DNA of 41,145 nucleotides from Candidatus Obscuribacterales bacterium (GCA_019746975.1 JAIERK010000200.1:1-41145); one strand, 5' to 3'; positions 31,154-40,412 are shown, counted from the first letter of the stretch. Program-made: numbers and translations. Notes: generated by a model not told the origin, from the sequence alone.

Positions 31154-32803
31154 ATGTTGAGCCCGCTTGCTGGACAACCGGTAAAACCTGAGATGCTTGT
31201 CAATGTACCGAAGTTGATTACGGCGTATTACGTTGACAAGCCGGATGTCAGTCTTCCGGCAGAACGGGTGGCGTTCGGAACGTCTGGACACAGAGGTTCT
31301 GCATTCAAGAAAGCGTTCAACGAGGAGCATATCCTCGCTATCACTCAAGCCATCTGTCTGTATCGCAAAGAGCAAGGATTTACAGGTCCGCTCTATGTGG
31401 GCATCGATACGCATGCTCTTTCGGAGCCGGCCTTCGCGAGTGCCTTGAGCGTGCTTGCTGCCAATGACGTCACGGTCATGATTGACAGCGCAGGTGGCTA
31501 TACTCCGACACCGGCTATCTCACTTGCTATCCTCAACTATAACAAAGGGCGCAAAAGCGGATTTGCCGACGGAATCGTCATCACGCCTTCGCATAATCCG
31601 CCTGCAGACGGTGGTTTCAAATATAATCCTCCGTCCGGTGGACCTGCCGACACCAACATCACCGCCTGGGTTGAGAACAAGGCAAATGAGTTTCTCGCTA
31701 ACGGATTGAATGGGGTCAATCGAGTTTCTTTCAGTGCTGCTATGGCGGCTTCAACTACTCAGCGCTTCGACTTTGCTCGGCTCTATATCGAGGAGTTGCA
31801 GTCTGTACTCGACTTGGATGCGATCAGAGCGGCATCGATCAAGTGTGGAGTTGATCCACTTGGCGGAGCCGGTGTCGCCTATTGGGGGAGCCTCATCGAG
31901 CAGTATAATCTGCCGATTGAGGTCGTCAACTCGTCTGTCGATCCTACATTCTCCTTCATGCATGTCGATTGGGATGGTAAGGTCCGGATGGATTGCTCGT
32001 CACCATATGCGATGGCAGGCTTGCTCAAATTGAAGAACAAGTACGATATCGCATTCGCTAATGACACCGATCATGATCGGCATGGGATCGTCGCCCCATC
32101 CGGTCTGATGAATCCCAACCATTACCTCGCTGTGGCAATAGACTACCTGTTCAAGTCTCGTACGGGCTGGCGCAAGGATGCCGGAGTCGGTAAGACGGTA
32201 GTCTCCAGCAGCATGATTGACCGGGTCGCTAATCGTCTTGGACGCAAGTTGGTGGAAGTGCCGGTCGGATTCAAATGGTTCGTCGACGGACTGCTTGACG
32301 GGTCGCTAGGATTTGGTGGTGAAGAAAGTGCTGGCGCTTCCTTCCTGCGAAAAGACGGAAGTGTCTGGACTACCGATAAAGACGGAATTATTCTCGCGCT
32401 ATTGAGCGCCGAGATTCTCGCTAAGACTGGGAAAGATCCACATCAGCACTATGTTGCGCTCACCGAAGAATTCGGCGCGCCGGTGTACGAACGCATGGAA
32501 GCGCCTGCTTCCGCAGAGCAGAAGGCTGGCTTCAAGAAGCTATCCGCCGATCAAATCAAAGACTCTGAGTTCGCCGGAGAGAAGATCTTGGAGAAGTTGA
32601 CGACAGCGCCGAGCAATAATGCTCCTATCGGCGGTCTGAAAGTCGTCACAGAGAACGGCTGGTTCGCAGCTCGACCGTCAGGCACAGAAGACGTTTACAA
32701 AATCTATGCCGAAAGCTTTCAAGGACAACAGCATCTGCAACAGATCCAGGAGCAGGCCAAAGCACTTGTCACGAAAGTGCTATCAAATGCGGTGGCAGTG
32801 TAG
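31154..32803 (+). CDS. pgm: Phosphoglucomutase (alpha-D-glucose-specific)
   Basis: Interconverts glucose 1-phosphate and glucose 6-phosphate in glycogen/alpha-glucan and nucleotide-sugar metabolism. 549 aa, the E. coli Pgm length. Seen: VAFGTSGHRGSAF near the N-terminus, the phosphoserine active-site loop ITPSHNPPADGGFKY, the metal-binding DTDHDRHGIV, the sugar-binding loop FGGEESAGASF, and the phosphate-binding ARPSGTEDVYKIYAES. I chose ATG 31154 over GTG 31151 because AGGAG lies 7 bases before the ATG. It follows the beta-amylase gene at short distance on the same strand, probably as an operon. No terminator is obvious downstream. Confidence 0.96.
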   Translation: MLSPLAGQPVKPEMLVNVPKLITAYYVDKPDVSLPAERVAFGTSGHRGSAFKKAFNEEHILAITQAICLYRKEQGFTGPLYVGIDTHALSEPAFASALSVLAANDVTVMIDSAGGYTPTPAISLAILNYNKGRKSGFADGIVITPSHNPPADGGFKYNPPSGGPADTNITAWVENKANEFLANGLNGVNRVSFSAAMAASTTQRFDFARLYIEELQSVLDLDAIRAASIKCGVDPLGGAGVAYWGSLIEQYNLPIEVVNSSVDPTFSFMHVDWDGKVRMDCSSPYAMAGLLKLKNKYDIAFANDTDHDRHGIVAPSGLMNPNHYLAVAIDYLFKSRTGWRKDAGVGKTVVSSSMIDRVANRLGRKLVEVPVGFKWFVDGLLDGSLGFGGEESAGASFLRKDGSVWTTDKDGIILALLSAEILAKTGKDPHQHYVALTEEFGAPVYERMEAPASAEQKAGFKKLSADQIKDSEFAGEKILEKLTTAPSNNAPIGGLKVVTENGWFAARPSGTEDVYKIYAESFQGQQHLQQIQEQAKALVTKVLSNAVAV

Positions 32804-32907
32804 TTGGTCGCATAAAATTCACTGGGTGCCAACACTACACTTTGATCGCAAACCGAGCGCAGAGCGAAACGACTGGCTACCTACATCAAATTGACTTCGG
32901 GTGAGAT

Positions 32908-33240
32908 TTAGGTCTTGTAGACGTTATCGAGGCGGAGTCTGAGCGTCTTTACGCTGAGATCATTGAGTTCTTTGTGAACTTTGTTGGTGTCTGGAATGCT
33001 TAATTTGCCAGCGTTCTTCGACTTCATTTTCTCCATCCGATCTTTGATGTCCTGGACTTCTTTCTTGAGGTCATCGACTTGCTTTGTCGTGAGCTCGTTG
33101 CCGGTCCTACCTTCATCAATCTCTTTGGAGATTTTCACCAATCTTTCGGTGACAGTCCATTTTTTTGCGTCACAAGGAAGACTGCAGGCTAAGACGACGG
33201 ACAAGGTTACAACAAGTGCGGTTGCCGTTTTCGGTTTCAT
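32908..33240 (-). CDS. Small secreted coiled-coil protein
   Basis: 110 aa with a signal peptide (ATALVVTLSVVLACSLPCDA, cleavage near residue 25; a lipoprotein-type cut at ACSL is possible but not canonical). The mature part is highly charged and helical. KQVDDLKKEVQDIKDRMEKMKSK has a heptad pattern typical of a short coiled coil. GGGAG lies about 11 bases before ATG 33240. Function unknown. Confidence 0.65.
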   Translation of the reverse strand: MKPKTATALVVTLSVVLACSLPCDAKKWTVTERLVKISKEIDEGRTGNELTTKQVDDLKKEVQDIKDRMEKMKSKNAGKLSIPDTNKVHKELNDLSVKTLRLRLDNVYKT

Positions 33241-33375
33241 CGACTGACGTGCTCCCTATTTATCTGTGCTAGAAACAGGCACAGTATAGCAGCACTGTTT
33301 TTCTCAGAGATGAATTCGAACCAGCAGCGATACGCCTGACCAGCGCGTTTTCAAGTGAGCGAATCCAAGAGACAG

Positions 33376-35736
33376 TTAGTCTGTGTGTCGCAGTTGAAAA
33401 ACGCAGATGCTGAGCATGTTGGGCGACTCGCTGGTATCGACTTCGGCTTTCTGAATCTCGAAGCGATTGACGTAGAAGCGACCTGCTGTTTCACCATTCA
33501 AACTTTTGGTCACATAGCTGAACACGCGATCAACTCCTAGCTCGAAGAGTCGAACCACCATCGGCTGATTTCCTGTAATAACCATTACCGAGTCGGCACC
33601 ACTGGCGGAGCCGACAGGAATTCCGTTGAACGCTTTTTTTCTACCCAGGCTCGATGCTTCGGTGAAGTGCTGCGGGACGTCCAGAGCCTGCCCTTTGATC
33701 AATTGATCCTCATGAGTGGGTGATTCCGGATAGACAAGCCTCACGGGCTCGCCTCCAGTGCTTGTCTTGAGCAATACTGCCGCATAACTGTTGGCGAGCA
33801 AACGCAATCTTACACGCACAAGATCCCCTGAGCGTACTATCGATGTGTGAGGTACTTTGTCGAACTTGTCCGAATCCAAGCCCTGTCGCAACAGGCTTAT
33901 CTCGATTTTGTCATTCTCCAGACCGCCGCCTTTGCCTTTGAACATGGCACCAATGGCGGTGAAAAATCCGGTCGGCTTCTTTCGCTGAAAGTTGCCGGTA
34001 TCGACCAGCTCATCGGACGAGACCGATGTGGGTTTGACTTCTTCCATGGAGCGCAGTCTGTCTTCGGCTCGTCGATTGGAGTCCTTGTGATTGTCGCTAT
34101 TAGGCCCTTGATCCGCCGGTGAGCTGGCAGCATGCGCGGCTTCTCGGGCAGCGTACTCTTCTTGAGCAAGAGATGTCCTGGACCAGCCCGAGGTCATGTC
34201 GGGCGCGTGAGGCGGCAGGATGGGACCTGTGGGTACGGGCTCGAGGTCAGAGGATGTCTGTTCCTCTTTAAGCTCTTTCTTAGCTTTTTCGCTCAGTCGC
34301 TCGCCGACGTTGTGCGCGGCGACGGTGGCAATAACCTCATTTGTTTTCTTCAGAGGGCTTATGTCGAGGCAGTGATAAACATGATCGGCACCGATCGCGA
34401 GCGACGGGTGAATCCACTCGGCATATGCATCCACGCCTTCAGTCAGAATTCCGCAATGAATTCCAACGACTTCGCCATTCGCTATCAACGGGCTTCCTGC
34501 TGCGGAAGGTGGTAAGCCCAAGGAGTGGACGTAATGTCCGTCGCCGATTTCTGGAAAAAAGTCGAGGATGAAGCCAGTCTCGAGCACAGGGAGGCGAGTG
34601 TCTGGATCAATACTGATCGAACTTATCGGGGTTCCTCTGTCGAGAGAACAGTTGTTGGCGACCTCGAGTTTGCTCAAATCCATGTGGTCGGGCGGGGCAG
34701 CTTCGGTCAGGTTGATTTGGCCTGTCTCTTTCAAAAACTTGACGGAGTACATTATGGTGGCACCATCAAAGTTGCATGCGCGCAGAAGTCGCTGCAAGGG
34801 AATGCCGTGGCGCAGATGATTCCAGGTGCAAGCTACAGCTGGTCTCATATCCGGAGTCATAGGTTCTAAGTTGAGATTAGGCACCGCCTGTGATATTACC
34901 ACCGACAGGCTCTTGAACTCTTCCATCGTTTGAGTATAACTCTCCAAACGGCTGTAGGCGTCCATTAACAACCCGGTCGTGCTCTTCTCGATGGCAGCGA
35001 ATCCTTTCGTCCACTCCGGCTCGAAGTCATATGTAAATGTGAATTGAAAGCTCTCTTCGTCGCTGATTGAAGTCAACAGCTTATAGAGGGCGTCTTCATT
35101 CCGAAGATGGATGAACCGGATGTGAGTTACCTGATTGTCCTTCAAGAAAAATCTGGCAACCGGATAGTTCCTCGAATCGAAAAGTGTGAGCGTTCCCTGG
35201 TTGCGATTGCTCAAAAGGGTTTGAAGAATCGAAGTTATCTGTACTCGTGTGGCGGAGCCCGCCAGCGTGGATTCTTCCTCCGGCATGTTGCGCGCCAGTG
35301 CTCTGGCTACGCGATCGGCAACACTCTTCTCCAGCGGAGGAGGATTTGCATTGAGAAGCAATGCAGACAAGTTGTTTTTCTCAACGGCTAATTTATGATT
35401 AGGAAACAGTGGTGCTTGTTGGTATGTTCTCTTCACAAGCCAGGGATCGAAATAGCTATGCGGCAAAATTTCGCTGACGCTAAATTTCCTGCCGACCTGG
35501 GGAAGCTCGACTCCGAGAGCTTCGGGTGTATCGAAGTACGGAATCAGAACATGTGTGCAGCAGATAGCAATTTGACTCTTGATCAGCCAGACGGAGCCCA
35601 AGACCTTGCCGGTCGGATTTGCGCGATCGACCAACCATCCGACGGAGCCGAAGTAGGTGTTGAGATCTGTCGCGGCGTGCATGTAAGGGGTCGAAATCCA
35701 GGCCTGGTTGCTAAGTATTATTTTTGCTCCAAACAT
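33376..35736 (-). CDS. Split trypsin-like (pseudo)protease with PATAN/DUF4388 insert and DUF4384
   Basis: 786 aa, unusual multidomain protein. Residues about 30-130 look like the first half of a trypsin-like barrel (GSVWLIKSQIAICCTHVLIPY, histidine H62). Residues 155-235 match a PATAN/DUF4388 domain (VQITSILQTLLSNRNQGTLTL, then EDALYKLLTSISDEESFQF), and 296-345 its winged-helix-like tail. Residues 355-430 resume the protease barrel (LPPSAAGSPLIANGEVVGIHCG). Residues 470-630 are a polar linker. Residues about 645-770 resemble DUF4384 (GDLVRVRLRLLANSYAAVLL, LVYPESPTHEDQLIKG). The nucleophile serine position is alanine (A413) and the acid position is asparagine (N122), so proteolysis is doubtful. 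No signal peptide; probably cytoplasmic signalling or scaffold. Confidence 0.75.
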   Translation of the reverse strand: MFGAKIILSNQAWISTPYMHAATDLNTYFGSVGWLVDRANPTGKVLGSVWLIKSQIAICCTHVLIPYFDTPEALGVELPQVGRKFSVSEILPHSYFDPWLVKRTYQQAPLFPNHKLAVEKNNLSALLLNANPPPLEKSVADRVARALARNMPEEESTLAGSATRVQITSILQTLLSNRNQGTLTLFDSRNYPVARFFLKDNQVTHIRFIHLRNEDALYKLLTSISDEESFQFTFTYDFEPEWTKGFAAIEKSTTGLLMDAYSRLESYTQTMEEFKSLSVVISQAVPNLNLEPMTPDMRPAVACTWNHLRHGIPLQRLLRACNFDGATIMYSVKFLKETGQINLTEAAPPDHMDLSKLEVANNCSLDRGTPISSISIDPDTRLPVLETGFILDFFPEIGDGHYVHSLGLPPSAAGSPLIANGEVVGIHCGILTEGVDAYAEWIHPSLAIGADHVYHCLDISPLKKTNEVIATVAAHNVGERLSEKAKKELKEEQTSSDLEPVPTGPILPPHAPDMTSGWSRTSLAQEEYAAREAAHAASSPADQGPNSDNHKDSNRRAEDRLRSMEEVKPTSVSSDELVDTGNFQRKKPTGFFTAIGAMFKGKGGGLENDKIEISLLRQGLDSDKFDKVPHTSIVRSGDLVRVRLRLLANSYAAVLLKTSTGGEPVRLVYPESPTHEDQLIKGQALDVPQHFTEASSLGRKKAFNGIPVGSASGADSVMVITGNQPMVVRLFELGVDRVFSYVTKSLNGETAGRFYVNRFEIQKAEVDTSESPNMLSICVFQLRHTD

Positions 35737-35788
35737 ATCATACCCGTTCGAGCAATCCCCTGACAGTCACCATTGCGACTTCTTGGTC

Positions 35789-36016
35789 TCAATAGCGATC
35801 GAGTGATTCGGCGTCATATAACACTTCAAGCGTCAGGTTCGAGTTACGTATAACTTTCATGGCGCACAAATCGGCATTGTCAGACTCAGAATCCAGATCG
35901 TCGAGCCGATATGCGAATCTGGGCACATTCGTTGTTTCATCAAAGAAACGGGCGACGACTTGGAGAGCGTTCCTTCCACTGTGATCTTGTTCGATTCTCA
36001 AAACCGATTTGGCGAA
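35789..36016 (-). CDS. Small hypothetical protein with unclear start
   Basis: A protein-like frame (RIEQDHSGRNALQVVARFFDE, LTLEVLYDAESLDRY) that stays open back to an in-frame TGA inside an 11-bp tandem repeat. The only start candidate is TTG 36001 (70 aa), with no ribosome site. The repeat supplies several ATGs, but none reads into this frame without a stop. It may be a gene damaged by repeat slippage or one that starts at TTG. Function unknown. Confidence 0.4.
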   Translation of the reverse strand, partial: FAKSVLRIEQDHSGRNALQVVARFFDETTNVPRFAYRLDDLDSESDNADLCAMKVIRNSNLTLEVLYDAESLDRY

Positions 36017-36018
36017 AC

Positions 36019-36056
36019 CATAGTCGCCTCATAGTCGCCTCATAGTCGCCTCATAG
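36019..36056. repeat. 11-bp tandem repeat, three copies plus partial
   Basis: CATAGTCGCCT is repeated exactly at 36019, 36030 and 36041, then CATAG at 36052. It lies between the GNAT gene stop (36094) and the small minus-strand frame. On the minus strand each unit contains an ATG. The unit length is not a multiple of three, so copy-number changes would shift frame. Confidence 0.9.
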
Positions 36057-36093
36057 GTTTCCGCCAACAATGGCTGCGGTTGAACTGGTGCCC

Positions 36094-36636
36094 TCAAAAG
36101 AGCAGAAGTGCCATCATGTAGTAGTCGACATAGCGCCCTTGATGGCAAAGTCCATTCTTTCTGAGTCCTTCGACTTCAAAGCCGACGCTCTGATAGAGTT
36201 TGATCGCTACGTCATTGCTGGCGTATACGAACAGCTCGATACGTTTTATCGTGCTCTTTTCCTTTGCCCATCGCACCGCATCCTTCATCAAGGCTGTGCC
36301 TATCCCCATGCCTCTAAACTCTTTTTGAATGGCGATGTCTAGCGTGGCCACATGTCTGAATGCTCGCTGTCTGTATCCGGTGCATTTGAGACTGCCGACT
36401 ATATGTCCGTCTACCTCCGCGACTAGAAATAGCGAGTTCCTTGAGTTGGACAACGACCGGACTATCGAACGTACATAGTCCGATGCCGTCCCTATTGAAT
36501 CCATAGGGATGTGGATGTCTATCTCCTCGGCGAGGGACTCATCTAGCTCGTGGAGCTGTTCTGCATCTTCCAGAGTGGCCTCGCGAATGAAGGCGTGACT
36601 GGATAAATCTTCGTCTTTGGATAACTTGATATGCAT
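36094..36636 (-). CDS. GNAT-family N-acetyltransferase
   Basis: 180 aa, acetyl-CoA-dependent acyltransferase fold. Seen: FIREATLEDAEQLHELDES at the N-terminus, VAEVDGHIVGSLKCTGY (beta 2-4), the acetyl-CoA pyrophosphate loop QKEFRGMGIGTALMKDAVRWA, and the C-terminal YASNDVAIKLYQSVGFEVEGLRK typical of RimI/RimJ-like members. Possible substrates are protein N-termini, amines or small molecules; not decidable. It is divergent from the kinase gene with 112 bases between. The ribosome site is weak (AGAG). Confidence 0.9.
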   Translation of the reverse strand: MHIKLSKDEDLSSHAFIREATLEDAEQLHELDESLAEEIDIHIPMDSIGTASDYVRSIVRSLSNSRNSLFLVAEVDGHIVGSLKCTGYRQRAFRHVATLDIAIQKEFRGMGIGTALMKDAVRWAKEKSTIKRIELFVYASNDVAIKLYQSVGFEVEGLRKNGLCHQGRYVDYYMMALLLF

Positions 36637-36748
36637 GCTTCAAGCTCTTTCGTGGACGACCATACCTATGCGACTTTGTCTGTCCCAATTTGTCATAGCT
36701 TTAAACTATCAGAAACTAGGTTTTAATATACCGCGTCTGTGGAGGATA

Positions 36749-39700
36749 ATGCACGGATCGAAGGAAAACGGTCCTCGTGTTTTGGGAGAACTTGGTTTGC
36801 GTCCTGAAAACCTCGTAGGGCAAGTAGTCAGCAAGAAGTACGAAGTTGTCTCCGTGCTGGGCGAGGGCGCTCTTGGCGTGGTCTACAAAGTTGTTCAAAC
36901 GGAGCTCAATCGTGTTTGTGCGTTAAAGATTCTCGTGGCGGATGGACCGGAAAGCGAAGTGGCTCGGTTGGAGCAGTTCTTTTTCAAGGCAGCTAAGCTC
37001 GAAGCCAAACTATCTTCCGACAATATCGTCTCTGTTCTCGACGTGGGTGTTGCGGAGGACGGATTCGTTTACCTGGTCATGGACTATGTAAATGGTGAGA
37101 GTTTGGAGGAGATGGTTTTTCGAGAAGGAAGAATTGACCCGGCAAGAGCTATTCCGATCTTTCTGTGTATTACAAACGCGCTGCAATATGCCCATGAGAA
37201 GGGTGTTTTTCACAAGGATTTGAAACCGTCACACGTCATGGTGGCGCGAGACAATCATGGCCATGATCTTGTCAAACTGATAGATTTTGGCTTGGCAAAG
37301 TATCTGGCATATGATGGCGTAACCCAGAACCTGAGCCATCTGGGGCGACTGCAAGGCACGTCGGCATATATTAGTCCCGAGCAATGCCTCGATCGCGAGT
37401 TTGACGCCAGAAGCGACATCTACTCATTAGGTTGTATCATGTACCGCGTCATTGTAGGCGGTCTGCCGTATTCAGCTTCCAATGCCTTCGAAGCGTTGAG
37501 TATGCATGTCTCTGCGCAGCCGAATCCGATTGCCAACATGGCGCCTGGCTTGGTACTGCCAGCGGTGTTAGAGAGTTGTATCTTCAAGTGTCTCGAGAAA
37601 AATTCGAGTGCGCGTTATGCCAATGTCATGGAGGTGCGAGCCGACCTGGAAGAAGCTCTCCTTGCTTTGTGGAGCAGCTATTCGGCGATGGAAACAACCG
37701 ATACCCTTCAGATTGCTACATCGAATCCATTCGATGCTATGGACCCTGAGAGTTTAACCTCTGCTGCCAATCAAGGACACAGCGCGGCTCAGTTTTTCCT
37801 TGCGATGGCGCAACGCGAAGGTGAGATTGTCGAGAAAGACGAGCCCGAGTCGATGAGGTGGCTTATCAAGTCGGCGGACGCCGGCTATGGTCAGGCACAG
37901 TTTGAGCTCGGTACTTGCTACGATTTCGGTGACTTTATGGAGCAGCACACGGAACGTGCAGTCCATTGGTACCGGAAGGCTGCCGAGCAGGGAGTGAGCA
38001 GCGCTATGGTAAATCTCGCCTGTCTCTTGGAGGGCGATCGAGGTATTCCGAGCGATCTCAGCGAAATGATTCACTGGTATCGGCGTGCTGCAGAGAGCGG
38101 TCATTCGTTGGGGCAAAGCAACTACGCGCGGTGCCTATACTATGGTATCGGAACATCGGTCAAGCTATCGGAGGCGGTCTCCTGGCTTATTGCGGCTCTG
38201 GCAACGGACGGCGACAATGAAGGTGCTTTGTATTTGCTCGCTAACTGTTATTTCTTCGGTGATGGTGTCAACAAAGATCCGGTGCTGGCTGTGAATCTTT
38301 ATCGGCGCGCTGCGTCGATTGGACATGGAGGCGCTGCGTGCGAACTCGGGCTCTGTCTTGTTAACGGTGACGGAACGGCCAGAGACGTAGAAGAGGGCCT
38401 GCTGTGGCTGGAACGTGCAGTTGAGTTGGGCAGCGAACTTGCCGATGAAAAGCTCAAGGATATTCGTGACGTTGCTTCGATTGGAGCTGTTGATGCCGAG
38501 CAATTGAAGAGCTGGCTGTTTACCACAAGCGATCTGGTGGTCAGTCAGGCTGCTGACGCCGAACTTCGTGTCTTGCTTTCACTATCACCTTCGAAACCGT
38601 TGCGAGAGATCATTTTGCTTTTGAAGTTGATGGCTGATCAGAGTCACGAACACGCGCTTGTTATTCTAGCCAGGTGTTATGAGCGTGGATTCGGTGTATC
38701 CACCGATCTCATGGTGGCAGCTGACTGCTATCGTCACGCCTATGACTCTGGTAGCAATATCGCTGAAACGTGCCTGATCGCGTGCTTGCGGCGGTCCTTC
38801 GCTGCTGGCATATTTCCACCTGACGCACTCGGCTTTTTGCTCTTGAGCACGGAGCGTGACAACATTAAGGCTATGGTGGCAGTCGCAGAGTATTTTCGCA
38901 GCTCCAACCCTGAAGGACGCGATTTTGATCAGGCATTGGGATGGTATCTCCGGGCGGCCGAGCTTGGAGATCGGGAAGCGCAATATCTTTTCGGTCGCGC
39001 TCTATCCATGAGGAATTTTAACAAGAACGAACGAGAACGGCTTCTGACGTGGTGGTGTGATGAGACGAACAAAGACTTTCCGTCCCTGGATGACTTTCAC
39101 GAACACGCTGGCGAAGCGGAGCGAATGCTGGCGTTGACATGGTTGAACCGGTCGGCAGAAGCAGGTAGCAGAGACTCACTTCTCTTCCTCTCGGCGCTGC
39201 GCAATCGAGGTTTGTTGTTGGACAAAAATTCTGAAGATGCTGCTTACATGTTGCGAAAATCCGCTGAGCTGGAGGAGCCAAGGGCTCAGGCACTTCTTGG
39301 TGTTGCATTAATCGAATCGAATTCGGGAGTGCATGATCCATCCCTGGGCTTATCATGGCTGGGTCGAGCCGCAGAATTAGGAGACGGGTTCGCGCAGTGG
39401 AATCTCGCGCTTGAGTTGATCGAAGGAAAGAATATCGCTGTTAACAAGCCGCGAGCGAAAGTGCTTCTGGAAGAGAGCGCTCGAATTCATTTTCCGCAAG
39501 ATACGATTTGGCAGGAAGATGGATTTCAAAATCGATTTGTTCGCTTGATCAACTTGTTTGAAGAACTTACACAACGTAGGCAGAAAGAAGCAGTGTATTG
39601 GCTAGGCTTATGCTGCGAGCGTGGAATCGGTATGCATAAGGATCTGCTTCGCTCGGCCCTCCTCTTCTTGCAAGCTTCTGAGCAAGGCTACGAACCCGGA

Positions 39701-39784
39701 CGGGTGGCATTCGAGAATGTGCCGGACAACATCAAATATCTAGCTCGCAAGAGATATCTCCAACTGGACTTTGAGCGTCGGTGA
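36749..39784 (+). CDS. Serine/threonine protein kinase fused to Sel1 repeats
   Basis: 1011 aa. A Hanks-type kinase domain occupies about 30-300: Gly-loop LGEGALGVVYK (G38 region), ATP-anchoring K60 in CALKIL, catalytic HKDLKPSHVM with D157, DFG at D179, and GTSAYISPEQC in place of APE. The HRD arginine is lysine. After a linker, about 600 residues are Sel1/TPR-like repeats (for example AAQFFLAMAQREGEIVEK, MRWLIKSADAGYGQAQFELGTCYDFG, AVHWYRKAAEQGVSSAMVNLACLLEGD, AVNLYRRAASIGHGGAACELGLCLVNGDG). No membrane helix, so a cytoplasmic kinase that probably docks partners through the repeats. ATG 36749 has GGAGG just upstream; the open frame to 36617 overlaps the divergent gene and lacks support. A weak hairpin plus T5 follows at 39797-39819. 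Confidence 0.92.
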   Translation: MHGSKENGPRVLGELGLRPENLVGQVVSKKYEVVSVLGEGALGVVYKVVQTELNRVCALKILVADGPESEVARLEQFFFKAAKLEAKLSSDNIVSVLDVGVAEDGFVYLVMDYVNGESLEEMVFREGRIDPARAIPIFLCITNALQYAHEKGVFHKDLKPSHVMVARDNHGHDLVKLIDFGLAKYLAYDGVTQNLSHLGRLQGTSAYISPEQCLDREFDARSDIYSLGCIMYRVIVGGLPYSASNAFEALSMHVSAQPNPIANMAPGLVLPAVLESCIFKCLEKNSSARYANVMEVRADLEEALLALWSSYSAMETTDTLQIATSNPFDAMDPESLTSAANQGHSAAQFFLAMAQREGEIVEKDEPESMRWLIKSADAGYGQAQFELGTCYDFGDFMEQHTERAVHWYRKAAEQGVSSAMVNLACLLEGDRGIPSDLSEMIHWYRRAAESGHSLGQSNYARCLYYGIGTSVKLSEAVSWLIAALATDGDNEGALYLLANCYFFGDGVNKDPVLAVNLYRRAASIGHGGAACELGLCLVNGDGTARDVEEGLLWLERAVELGSELADEKLKDIRDVASIGAVDAEQLKSWLFTTSDLVVSQAADAELRVLLSLSPSKPLREIILLLKLMADQSHEHALVILARCYERGFGVSTDLMVAADCYRHAYDSGSNIAETCLIACLRRSFAAGIFPPDALGFLLLSTERDNIKAMVAVAEYFRSSNPEGRDFDQALGWYLRAAELGDREAQYLFGRALSMRNFNKNERERLLTWWCDETNKDFPSLDDFHEHAGEAERMLALTWLNRSAEAGSRDSLLFLSALRNRGLLLDKNSEDAAYMLRKSAELEEPRAQALLGVALIESNSGVHDPSLGLSWLGRAAELGDGFAQWNLALELIEGKNIAVNKPRAKVLLEESARIHFPQDTIWQEDGFQNRFVRLINLFEELTQRRQKEAVYWLGLCCERGIGMHKDLLRSALLFLQASEQGYEPGRVAFENVPDNIKYLARKRYLQLDFERR

Positions 39785-39796
39785 GTATGAATATCA

Positions 39797-39820
39797 CTTA
39801 ACGCTGTTAAGGAGTTTTTG
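39797..39820 (+). terminator. Weak intrinsic terminator after the kinase gene
   Basis: CTTAAC-gct-GTTAAG (39797-39811), 6-bp AT-rich stem, followed by GAGTTTTTG. Low stability makes this a tentative call. Confidence 0.35.
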
Positions 39821-39894
39821 AGAGACTGTTCAAGCATGGATGGCGGCTTTGCTATGGTTGGACTTAACTTCATGAAGACATGATTTTTTCAGTT

Positions 39895-39918
39895 ATGACT
39901 GTTGTCATCTGCTAGAAT
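39895..39918 (+). promoter_or_regulatory. Candidate promoter/operator of the PEGA-like gene
   Basis: Extended -10 TGC-TAGAAT (39910-39918) with an overlapping inverted repeat ATGAC-tgtt-GTCAT (39895-39908) in the -35 zone, where a repressor could bind. No clear -35 hexamer. The start would lie about 20 bases before the ATG. Confidence 0.35.
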
Positions 39919-39943
39919 TTTGTCGCTTCACTTGAGGCGATTT

Positions 39944-40399
39944 ATGGTTAAACAAGCAACTAAAGAGACTACTGTCGCAACGAAACAGCGCGGGAAAGTC
40001 GAAACTGCCGATACATATCTAGGTCTCGCGTCCAAAATCCTGACGATTGTGGCTGCTTTGACCACCCTGTTCGTCTGGCTCTACTCTACCTTCTATTTCG
40101 GTTCTGTCGAAATCAGGCCGGACAAGGATGTGTCATCTTTGAATGTGACACTTTTTGATGAACGGGGAATTGAGACTGTTTACCATACCGAAAAGTTGAA
40201 AGTTGCACCGGGACGCTACCAGATTATCGTTGAATCTGACGGCAAGTTGCCAACGAAAGCCAGGGCAACTGTCCGATTCAACGGCACCACGATAGTACCG
40301 TATTCGGTGATCGACAAACCCACGCCGGCAGAAACGCCAGTCGCAGAAGAATCGCCGAAGGACAGCCGCAAATGGTGGCAGATCTGGAAGCGTAACTGA
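39944..40399 (+). CDS. Membrane protein with PEGA-like domain
   Basis: 151 aa from ATG 39944, which has GAGG about 6 bases upstream; the longer frame from 39902 is not supported. An N-terminal basic cytoplasmic stretch (1-28) is followed by one membrane helix (ILTIVAALTTLFVWLYSTFYF, roughly 35-55). An extracytoplasmic beta domain of about 70 residues follows (SVEIRPDKDVSSLNVTLFDE, LKVAPGRYQIIVESDG), resembling a PEGA surface domain, with G-x-Y in the final strand. The C-terminus is Pro/Glu-rich and ends in a Trp/Lys cluster (RKWWQIWKRN). Downstream of the kinase gene on the same strand but with its own likely promoter. Function unknown. Confidence 0.65.
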   Translation: MVKQATKETTVATKQRGKVETADTYLGLASKILTIVAALTTLFVWLYSTFYFGSVEIRPDKDVSSLNVTLFDERGIETVYHTEKLKVAPGRYQIIVESDGKLPTKARATVRFNGTTIVPYSVIDKPTPAETPVAEESPKDSRKWWQIWKRN

Positions 40400-40412
40400 G
40401 GGTACACCGAAA

